A DNA stretch of 5,283 bases from Candidatus Spyradosoma merdigallinarum (GTDB lineage Bacteria > Verrucomicrobiota > Verrucomicrobiia > Opitutales > UBA953). The stretch lies in NCBI GenBank assembly GCA_018713755.1, contig DVOG01000023.1, positions 1 to 5,283 on the forward strand, written 5' to 3'. Shown here piece by piece: positions 1 to 5,283 of this stretch (within the stretch, counting starts at the first letter, position 1; each line of letters opens with the position of its first letter). The notes beneath the pieces are model-generated. The model was not told the DNA's origin and made no database searches. It saw only the letters and a program-made list of their open reading frames with translations. Position numbers and translations under genes: made by a program.

Positions 1-3000
1 CCGTCGTCGTCGAAGACATGTTTGCCTCGACGAGATTCCCGTTCGCGTCCGCGACGGGCTTTTCCGAGCCGTCGACCGTGACTTCTCCGGAGAAGCGCGT
101 CGCGTCGAGCACGACTTGCCCGCCGCCGGAAACGTTCACGTTCACGCCGACGGCGCCGGAGAAGCGCGAGACGCCGAGACCGGAAACCTCAAGCGTTCCC
201 GCGCCGGAAACCTTTCCCGCGAAATTCGGCGCGTCCGCGAACACGCCTTCGCTGAAAACGTAATCGCCCGCGACGCCGCCCGTCATCCACGAGGCGCCGA
301 CGCGGTCGCCGACGCGGACGATTTCGAGCGTCGCGTTTTCGGCGATGTTCACCGTTCCCGCGCCGGAAAGCGCGCGCACGCACTGATTCGAATCGACATC
401 GACAATAAGCTTGCCGTGCACGGCGACTTCGCGCGCATGGTCAAGCACGGAATCGCCGGAAAGCGTCAGCTCGCCCGCCCCGGAAGCGACGGTCACCGTG
501 CCGTAGAACGCCTCGTAGGAAAGCCCGGGCGTTCCCGCCGTCAGCAGCGCTTCCGGCGATTTGCCGCGCAGGGAAACCGTTCCCGCGACGTTCAGCGCGC
601 CCGCGCCGATCAGCGTGACGGCGTCGGGCGTGACGGCGTCGGAATTGAGCGTCGTGACGGAAACGGTCGCGCCTTCGGCGATGCTGAGACGGCCGCCGAA
701 CGCGACGGCGCCGGTGAGATTCAGCGCGCCTTCCGAAACGACGAGCGCCGCGTTGTTCCCGAGCGACACCGCGCCGGAAATCGTCAGCGAGCCCGCGCCG
801 ATTTTTTCGAGGGTGATGCGGGGATCTTCGTCTTCGGACTCTTCGTCTTCGGACTCGACCTTGATCGTGTTGATCGTGTTGGCCCATGCGACGTCGGTTT
901 CCTGATCGAGCACCAGCGTCGTGTCGGAACCGGCGAAAATGATGTTGCCCTGCGGCGCGAGCGTCGAAAGCGAGCCGTCTTCCGCGGCGGAAGTCTGCGG
1001 GTTGCGCAACGACATCTGCAGCGTTCCCTCCTCGAGCGTCGTCGTTCCCGTGTAAAGCACGTTTTCGCCGAGCGTGATCTTGCCCTCGCCGGTCTTGATG
1101 AAATTGCCGGCGCCGGAGAGCGCGTAGCCGAAGACGCTGCTCGTTCCCTTCGCCGCGTCGACGGAGAGGCTCGAACCGCGCGCGACGGAAACGGTCTGCG
1201 TTCCCGCGAGCGTGTCGTGATCGATTTGGAGCGTTCCCGCGTTGACGACGACGTTCGCCGCGTTGAGCGTTCCCGTGAGCTTCGAGGCGCCGTCGCCGTT
1301 TTTGACGAAGCCCGTCGCCGTGATCGTGCCGGCGAACGCGGGATCGTCGATCCAGCTCGCGTCGACGGTCGTGCCGTCGGCGTTTTCAAGCGCCATGCCG
1401 AAGCCGCCGTCGATTTCGATGCCGGAGAAATGCCCCGCGAGCGCCTCGTAGGAATAGTCGCCCGTTTCCCAGTATTTTTCGCCGTATTTTTCGACGACGA
1501 GTTCGTCGTACTTTTCGCAGAGCACGTCGAAAAGCACGGCGTTGATCTGCCTTTTCTCCGAAACCGTGGGATTCGACGGGAGCGCTTTGTGGTACGCCTC
1601 TTCGTAAGCCGCGCCGACGGCCGCGTTCAGCCCGGCGACGTATTCGTTATAGGCCTGCGTCGAAGCGAAAAGATTTTTCATGCCGGCGGGCGACCAGTAG
1701 CCGTTGCTCGTCGCCGTCGGCGCGAACGCGGCTTCGTATTCCGCCGTTCGCGCCAGCCCGTCGTAGAGCCAAGCGAGATCGCCCAGCAGCGTCTTGTAAT
1801 CGACGCCGGAATTGTTCGTCAGCCCGTCGCGGCCGCCGTTTTCGGCGTAGGCGATCAGGGCGTCGTAATCTTCCTGCGTGAAGACTTTCTCCGCGTAGTA
1901 ATTTTCCTTGCCGATGAAGCTGCGGAGCGCGGAAGCGTCGTAGCCGGAGTAGGCGGTTTTCGCGACGGCGTCGAGGTAAGCGCTCGTCGCCTCCTTCTGG
2001 TTCGCGAAAGACGCGGGAACGTCGTTGTCCGCGAGAATCAGATTGCCTTCGCGGTCGTAGCAGTTTCGGAAGCGCGAGAACGAGGCCGCGGGATCGCCCG
2101 CCGCCAGAGTTTCGCTCGTGCCGAGGTTGTTCGAAACGCTCGGGCGGATTTCGCCGGTCGCGGGAGCGGCGTTCGCGCCGAGCGTCAGCACGCCGTTGAC
2201 GGAAACGCTCGCTTCCGCCGAACCGTAAAGCGCGCGCAACGCTTGGTCGCCCTCCGCCGTCAGCGAAGTTCCCGCGTTGAGAATCACCGCGCCGGCGCCG
2301 TTGAGGCGGTTCGCCGTCGCGAGCTGAAGCGATCCTGCGGCGACGGCGACGTCGCCCGTGAAGGCGGCGTTGGACGAGCCGCCGCCGAGCGTGAGCGTCG
2401 CGTCGCCGTCCTTGACGAGCGTTCCCGCGCCGGAGAGCGTGCCGTTGAACGTGCCGAGATTCAGCCCGGAATAGCCGTCGGCGTTGTTGTTGTCCGTCGT
2501 CACGGTCAGCGCGCCGGAGCCGATGTTCACGCGCGCGGAGGCGTCGCCGGTCAGATTATGGACGAACTGGTTGACGTAGCCGGAAGCCGTCGGAGAAAGC
2601 GTCAGGGAAGGCGCGGCGACCGCGTCGTCGACGGCGGTCGATCCCGCCCAAAGCGTGACTGAAGCGGCGTTGGTGAACGTCGACGCGGGACCGTTCAGAT
2701 TCAGCCCGATGCCGCGTTCGATGTAAACGTTTCCGCGGATGCTTTCCTGGGCCAGCGACGAGCTGATGTTCGCCTGGCGCCCGTCGCCCACCTTGATTTG
2801 CCCGCTGACCGTGCTGATGAAATCCGCCGTCGTGAACACGAGCCGCGAACCTTCGTCGAAGCCGTCGAGCGTCACGTCGAGCGTGCCGCTGTCGTTGACG
2901 ACGAACGAGACCGTGCCTTCGCCGCCCAACGAGACCTCCGTGCCGGACAGCGCGTTGACCGCCGCGATGTTGAGCACGGTTTTCCCCGTGCGGTTCGGGT

Positions 3001-4846
3001 CGATGACGATGCCGCTGTAATTCGCGTTTTCCGCCAGCAGCGCGAAATCGCCCGCGCCTTTGAGCACGAGCAAGCCGCCCTTGACGCTCGCGTCCGCCTC
3101 GTAGTCGATGTAGTATTCCTTCGCGTCCGACGGATTTTTGTAATATTCGACGACTTTCCACGCGACGGCATTGTCCAGCGCGAACGAACCGTCCTCGGCG
3201 ATTTTCAAAATCTCCATTTCGTCGTCGGTCAGACCGACGGCGTCCTGAATGGCGTCTTTGACTTTGACCGCCTCCAGACGAGCGGCGTTGTCGAGATTCG
3301 CGCTTGTTTCGTCGCGTTCCGTATACTCGTTGAACCTCGTCTTGTCGTAAATCGTGACGCGCGCGCCGACGATGGAGCCTTCGTAAATCCCGCCCATGCC
3401 GGCCTGCTGCTCGATGACGAGCAGTCCGCCCTGCATGTAGCCGTCCGCGTCCGTGTTCAGCGTCCAGGAACCGTCCGCGTTCCGCGTGTAGTTCCCGCCG
3501 GGAATGACGAGCGAAGACCCCGTGCCCGTTCCCGCGATGATCGGCGCGTCGGACGCGCCCTGCTCGAGCCCCGCCATCGACATCGGGCTGAGCACGCCGC
3601 TCGTGTCGTTCGCGGCGGCGAGCACCGCCTGCGCGGCGGAAGTGCCGTTCGCCACGCGATATCCCGCGTTGAAATAGGACTGAAAATTCTTGATCGACTG
3701 GTTTTCGGCGATGACGAGCGTTCCCGCGTCCGGCGTCGTGAAGTAGCCCTCCTTGACCGCCGTATACTGCGTCACGCGGTCGTCGCCAGCCGTGGGATCC
3801 ACTTGGACGGTGGCGTATTGCTCATCGCTCCTGATCGCGGAACCTTGCTCCGAACCGCCGTCCGCCTTATACGTTCCCGCGATGTTCACGGACGCCGCGT
3901 TCCCGACGGACGAAGAAACGCGGGCGCGCACCGTGTTCCCGAGAGCGTCCGTGAAAGTCTCCGTCGTTCCGACCGAATCGTCCGCCGCCAAAATGAGCGA
4001 GCCGCCCGCCGCGTAAAGGCTGCCGGTGAAACCGGTGCTCGCGCCGAGCAGCGTGAAATCTCCGTCGCCCGTCTTGTAAATGCTGCCGGCGCCGGCGATC
4101 GTGCCGATGGATCCGCCGAACGCGAGCTGCGTGTCGAATTTCGACGTGTCGAGTTCTCCGGGCTTCGTCTGCCGCGTGTCGACGCGCTCGTTTTCGTTCC
4201 AGCCGCCGACGTGGAGGTTCACGTGAAACGCCGTCGAGGTGCCCAGGCGGAGCGCGGAATTGATGTCCGTTCCCGTGTCGCCCGCCTGCAGGTTGTTCAG
4301 AAACTGGAACGTCGTGTAGGAGCCCTCCACGACCATTTCCGCGATGTTGCTGTTGCTGTTGTCCTCCCGGAAGCTGTTGTTGCCGGAAAGATCGAGCACG
4401 GCGCCGTCTCTCACGGTGATGCGGGAAACGCCCGTCATCGCCCCCTCGGTTTTCCCGAGAGCATTGGAGTTGAATTTCGGACCGAAATCATACCACGCGT
4501 TGACGTAACCCGTCAGATTCAGCGTCCCTTCGTCAACGACGAGCTCGCCGCTGCTCCATTGCAAAATTTGCCGCGAACCGGACGCCATGCCGTAAGAGAA
4601 AGTGACGTCGCCCGCGAGATTGCCGCCTACACGATCCTGAACCCAATAGGCGCCGTCGTTCGAATCGTCGTCGTCATGCGAGTATCCGAGCGGGTGCTGG
4701 GAAAAAAGCCCCCCGGAGCTGCCGAGCGAGGTCACCTGCAGGATGCCGTTTCCGGTCTTCACGAACGTGGTCCACGGCGTCGCCCCGATGAGGCCGATGT
4801 AGGTGTCCGCCGTGTCGTTGTCGACGCGCACGATGCCGTTCGCGAC
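1..4846 (-). CDS. PATR-type beta-helix autotransporter-like protein, main body (3' end outside window; 5' end cut off by in-frame TAA)
   Basis: This frame has 1,615 uninterrupted codons (residues 47-1661) and is still open at base 1. The product is Gly/Ala/Thr/Val/Asn-rich with alternating polar and hydrophobic residues. It carries repeated PATR units such as LSGAGNFIKTGEGKITLG (1289-1306) and IAGAGSIYKTGDGDFTLLG (296-314). This family forms right-handed beta-helix passengers of surface or secreted proteins, usually followed by a C-terminal barrel or sorting signal, which is not visible here. Two segments break the beta pattern: a charged helix-like one at about 546-629 and a Tyr-rich one at about 970-1186. 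Only three cysteines occur (975, 1156, 1535). The frame continues the 45-codon signal-peptide ORF past one TAA, so they were probably one gene. The first downstream restart candidate is a GTG at 4831, which would lack any export signal. Family assignment is strong; a specific role such as adhesion is only inferred. Confidence 0.88.
62..370 (-). repeat. Run of short SGAGT repeat elements (residues 1539-1641)
   Basis: LSGAGTVNIAENATLEI (1539-1555) and VSGAGTLEVSGLG (1592-1604) begin two repeat elements. They are followed by two RFSG turns (RFSGAVGV and RFSGEVTV). The SGAGT codons are identical at DNA level: the 15-mer cgttcccgcgccgga occurs at 194-208 and 353-367, and again at 2420-2434 in an earlier unit. 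The repeat region continues to the window edge. Confidence 0.65.
710..817 (-). repeat. PATR-like unit (residues 1390-1425)
   Basis: ITLEKIGAGSLTISGAVSLG is followed by NNAALVVSEGALNLTG. The K-I-G-A-G-S-L-T-I core fits the family, with a slightly shortened loop. It directly follows the acidic duplication at 1377-1387. Confidence 0.72.
827..856 (-). repeat. 2 x 15-bp tandem repeat encoding ESEDE-ESEDE
   Basis: The 15-base unit ttcgtcttcggactc is present twice, back to back and without mismatch, at 827-841 and 842-856. In the gene it encodes an acidic run, ESEDEESEDED (residues 1377-1387), that interrupts the otherwise low-charge beta-helix. A perfect in-frame tandem repeat can expand or contract without breaking the frame. 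Confidence 0.85.
1013..1120 (-). repeat. Canonical PATR unit (residues 1289-1324)
   Basis: The closest match to the family pattern in the window: LSGAGNFIKTGEGKITLGEN, then LYTGTTTLEEGTLQM. It includes the KTGEG turn, the Y-T-G-T-T-T turn and an EGTLQ closing strand. This unit is the main anchor for the family call. Confidence 0.9.
1223..1336 (-). repeat. PATR unit (residues 1217-1254)
   Basis: FAGTITATGFVKNGDGASKL is followed by TGTLNAANVVVNAGTLQI. The K-N-G-D-G turn and the NAGTLQI closing strand are canonical, while the SGAG lead-in is replaced by TATG. This is the first recognisable unit after the Tyr-rich insertion. Confidence 0.72.
1427..2077 (-). other. Tyr-rich, charged, helix-like insertion domain (residues 970-1186)
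   Basis: Within the beta-helix body this 217-residue segment differs sharply in composition. It has about 21 tyrosines (near 10%), many Glu, Lys, Ala and Leu, few Gly/Thr/Val alternations, and amphipathic helix-like stretches such as NQKEATSAYLDAVAKTA and FTQEDYDALIAYAENG. Cysteines 975 and 1156, two of only three in the protein, sit near its two ends and could form a disulfide after export. Recognisable repeats resume by residue 1217. I do not recognise the domain. It may be a ligand-binding or spacer module looped out of the helix, or a conserved insertion of this subfamily. Confidence 0.6.
2318..2437 (-). repeat. PATR unit (residues 850-889)
   Basis: LSGAGTLVKDGDATLTLGGG is followed by AAFTGDVAVAAGSLQLA. 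Nearly all family positions are present: SGAGTL, K-D-G-D, LTLGG, F-T-G and a closing GSLQL strand. It lies about 80 residues before the Tyr-rich insertion. Confidence 0.82.
3002..3079 (-). repeat. Degenerate PATR unit (residues 636-661)
   Basis: GGLLVLKGAGDFALLAEN is followed by NYSGIVI. The K-x-G-x-G turn is replaced by KGAGDF, but the spacing to the N-Y-S-G turn fits the family. It resumes the beta-helix after the first charged insertion. Confidence 0.6.
3098..3349 (-). other. Charged helix-like insertion (residues 546-629)
   Basis: This stretch contains LDNAARLEAVKVKDAIQDAV and LTDDEMEILKIAEDGSF, followed by the aromatic run VEYYKNPSDAKEYYIDYE. It is rich in Glu, Asp, Lys and Tyr and looks helical, unlike the strands around it. 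It shares the Tyr-rich, acidic character of the larger insertion at 970-1186 but is shorter. No family is recognised. Confidence 0.5.
3968..4099 (-). repeat. PATR unit (residues 296-339)
   Basis: A well-formed unit: IAGAGSIYKTGDGDFTLLG, followed by FTGSLYAAGGSLILA. It has the GAG lead-in, the KTGDG turn, the F-T-G turn and the GGSLIL closing strand in the canonical order and spacing. Confidence 0.8.
4709..4795 (-). repeat. N-terminal degenerate PATR unit (residues 64-92)
   Basis: The segment contains FVKTGNGILQVTSLG (74-88), which matches the K-T/x-G-x-G-x-L core of the family repeat but lacks a good SGAG lead-in. It shows that the repeat region begins directly after the in-frame stop, which ties the downstream body to the signal peptide upstream. 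Confidence 0.6.
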
Positions 4847-4849
4847 TTA
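4847..4849 (-). other. In-frame TAA stop codon at codon 46
   Basis: The plus-strand bases tta at 4847-4849 read TAA in the frame set by the ATG at 4984 (135 bases, 45 codons, upstream). It is the only stop in 1,661 codons. The local peptide reads NGA-stop-VANG. A related DGAYWVQ appears at residues 110-116, so a tyrosine codon (TAC or TAT) changed at its third base is the simplest ancestor, though GAA, CAA or AAA would also be one substitution away. No homopolymer or short repeat adjoins it, so slipped-strand phase variation is not suggested. Confidence 0.9.
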
Positions 4850-4929
4850 GGCGCCGTTGGCATTCTCAACCCAGTTCAAGTCCTCGTCTTCGAAAAGATA
4901 GGCGTGCGCGGGAACGAGCGCGGAAAGGC

Positions 4930-4947
4930 TCGCCGCGGCCGCGGCGA
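4930..4947. repeat. 18-bp perfect palindrome within the signal-peptide codons
   Basis: The bases tcgccgcgg followed by ccgcggcga are exact reverse complements with no spacer. They fall in the Ala-rich core of the signal peptide (codons 13-19), about 37 bases after the start codon. They arise naturally from alternating GCC/GCG alanine codons, so a functional role is not required, although the sequence could form a stem in the early mRNA. Confidence 0.55.
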
Positions 4948-4984
4948 AGAACGTTTTTTTGGAAATGCGGAATGCGGAAAACAT

Positions 4985-5059
4985 GGCGAAAAAACTTGGA
5001 AAGAATCAGGGGAAAAGCGTTGCGTTGAATCTAAGAAAAATCAGAAAAATCGGAGAAAA
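4985..5059 (-). promoter_or_regulatory. AT-rich leader of the beta-helix gene, without a Shine-Dalgarno motif
   Basis: These 75 bases between the upstream TGA and the ATG are far more AT-rich than the coding DNA. In the transcript sense the last 20 bases are mostly pyrimidine (TTTCCAAGTTTTTTCGCC before ATG), and no AGGAG-like sequence is present at the usual spacing. Translation would have to rely on an unstructured, SD-independent start or on coupling. I could not place a convincing -35/-10 pair, so this is a probable leader or regulatory stretch judged by position and composition only. Confidence 0.4.
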
Positions 5060-5062
5060 TCA
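5034..5062. repeat. Phased A-tract direct repeats upstream of the beta-helix gene
   Basis: On the plus strand agaaaaatc occurs at 5034-5042 and again, identically, at 5043-5051. A shorter version, agaaaatc, lies at 5054-5061. The A-runs are thus spaced 9 and then 11 bases, close to one helical turn, which is the arrangement associated with intrinsic DNA bending. The block sits 50-78 bases upstream of the ATG at 4984 and overlaps the stop codon of the upstream gene. It could act as a bent upstream promoter element, or be simple AT-rich spacer. Confidence 0.5.
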
Positions 5063-5283
5063 CGGCCGCGGGGCATCGGCGAGGCGGCAGGACGCGCCCG
5101 GCGCGGGAACGGGAACGTCGTCCGGAAGCCGCAGAAAGGACTGCGTTTCCGTGACGCCGGAAACGGCGACGGAGACCGGCTCGGCGGCGTCGCCGAAAAA
5201 CACGCGCGCCGTCGCGCCGTTTTTCAGACCCGCGTTCGCGCCGAACGAAACCGCGACGGACTGCCCGACGACGAGGAGCACCT
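5060..5283 (-). CDS. C-terminal end of an unidentified protein (5' end outside window)
   Basis: The last 74 codons of a minus-strand gene end in TGA at 5060-5062. The visible residues begin VLLVVGQSVAVSFGANAGLK and end in RLADAPRP. A GTG at 5281 could be read as a start, but it sits two bases from the window edge and the frame is open there, so this is more likely the tail of a longer gene. The segment looks like a small all-beta domain: alternating strands (SVAVSF, ATARVFFG, PVSVAVSGV) joined by Gly/Asn/Asp turns, with one cysteine near the end. The pattern (G...aGLknGatarVffgd...V.gV) resembles small beta-barrel or hairpin domains in envelope proteins, but I do not recognise a family. It lies 75 bases upstream of the beta-helix gene on the same strand, so cotranscription is possible. 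Confidence 0.65.
   Translation of the reverse strand, partial: VLLVVGQSVAVSFGANAGLKNGATARVFFGDAAEPVSVAVSGVTETQSFLRLPDDVPVPAPGASCRLADAPRP

Larger units (their letters stand above)
4847..4984 (-). pseudogene. 5' fragment of the beta-helix protein: signal peptide plus 17 mature residues, ending in premature TAA
   Basis: The ATG at 4984 is the only usable start: an in-frame TGA lies at 5006-5008, and no ATG, GTG or TTG falls between. The 45-residue product begins MFSAFRISKKTFFAAAAASL. It has a positively charged n-region (R6, K9, K10), an Ala/Leu/Phe hydrophobic core (about 12-24) and a signal peptidase I site, A26-H27-A28, before Y29. The mature part, LFEDEDLNWVENANGA, leads without any shift of frame into VANGIVRVDNDTADTYIG beyond the TAA, and the first KTGxG repeat element follows within about 30 residues. 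This is the normal start of a Sec-exported PATR protein, cut from its body by one codon. If the stop is real and not read through, the cell would make only a short exported peptide. Confidence 0.8.

Noticed and set aside
189..1389. Minus-strand frames of 64, 148 and 201 codons (189-383, 441-887, 784-1389)
   Set aside because: They are shadows of the main gene on the same strand in other frames. Their products are strings of Arg, Ser and Gly with no fold-like pattern.
116..2662. 848-codon plus-strand open frame
   Set aside because: It is the exact complementary register of the real minus-strand gene. The product is dominated by Arg, Gly, Ala and Asp without domain pattern, signal or upstream ribosome site, and it starts at a TTG in the middle of repeat DNA.
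2556..3171. Two overlapping minus-strand frames of 201 and 99 codons in other registers
   Set aside because: Both overlap the beta-helix gene out of frame and yield Arg/Ser-rich, low-complexity products typical of frame-shifted GC-rich DNA.
3753..4016. 87-codon plus-strand frame, plus similar short plus-strand frames at 18-263, 561-905, 1242-1451 and 2739-3020
   Set aside because: All lie wholly inside the antisense of well-formed beta-helix coding sequence. The Ser/Pro/Thr-rich products reflect the complement of the repeat codons.
4829..4831. GTG at codon 52 as the true start of a separate gene after the TAA
   Set aside because: No ribosome site precedes it, it would remove the signal peptide from an obviously exported protein family, and the upstream codons join the body in the same frame.
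5006..5034. TAGATT in the transcript sense as a possible -10 box upstream of the ATG at 4984
   Set aside because: It matches the consensus at only four of six positions and has no recognisable -35 at 16-18 bases; AT-rich spacer would give such a match by chance.
5034..5062. T-rich stretch after the upstream gene's stop as an intrinsic terminator
   Set aside because: The T-runs in the transcript are not preceded by a GC-rich stem-loop; the 9-mer copies are direct, not inverted, repeats.

Overview
The window is dominated by one very large minus-strand reading frame that starts at 4984 and runs leftward off the window at base 1. It encodes a secreted, repeat-rich beta-helix protein of the autotransporter-associated beta-strand repeat type (PATR, Pfam PF12951 / TIGR02601 style). 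The translation has recurrent (L/I/V)SGAGxxxKxGxGxLxLxG...(Y/F)TGxxxxxxGxLxL units. Reading the frame codon by codon, I find 1,661 codons in the window with exactly one stop, a TAA at codon 46 (4847-4849). That stop separates a clear signal peptide from the repeat-containing body. No C-terminal beta-barrel or other anchor is visible, because the 3' end of the gene lies outside the window.

Layout from right to left, in the direction of transcription. 5283-5060 (minus) is the C-terminal end of an unidentified gene. 5059-4985 is a 75-base AT-rich spacer with roughly helically phased A-tracts and no recognisable Shine-Dalgarno sequence. 4984-4847 encodes the signal peptide and the first mature residues, ending in the in-frame TAA. 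4846-1 is the passenger-like body: beta-helix repeats, then a small charged helix-like segment (about residues 546-629), more repeats, a 217-residue tyrosine-rich helix-like insertion (about residues 970-1186), and a second run of repeats to the window edge. Residues are numbered from the ATG at 4984, counting the stop as position 46. No RNA genes, insertion sequences, CRISPR arrays or convincing terminators were seen.

The DNA is GC-rich with strong codon preference (GCG, GTC, GAC, TTC, GAA, CGC; almost no TTA, CTA or TCA). As a result the exactly complementary plus-strand frame is open for 848 codons, which is a shadow and not a gene. GC-rich coding, a giant PATR protein and no Shine-Dalgarno site would fit a member of the PVC group (Verrucomicrobiota or Lentisphaerota). 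That assignment is a weak inference, since PATR proteins also occur in Proteobacteria and other phyla.

The point most worth checking is the single nonsense codon. Both sides look equally protein-like and share the same frame, so it is a recent nonsense mutation, a base-call error, or a site of readthrough or recoding. Nothing here clearly establishes a new biological system. The tyrosine-rich insertion bracketed by two of the only three cysteines in the protein is the most unusual protein feature.
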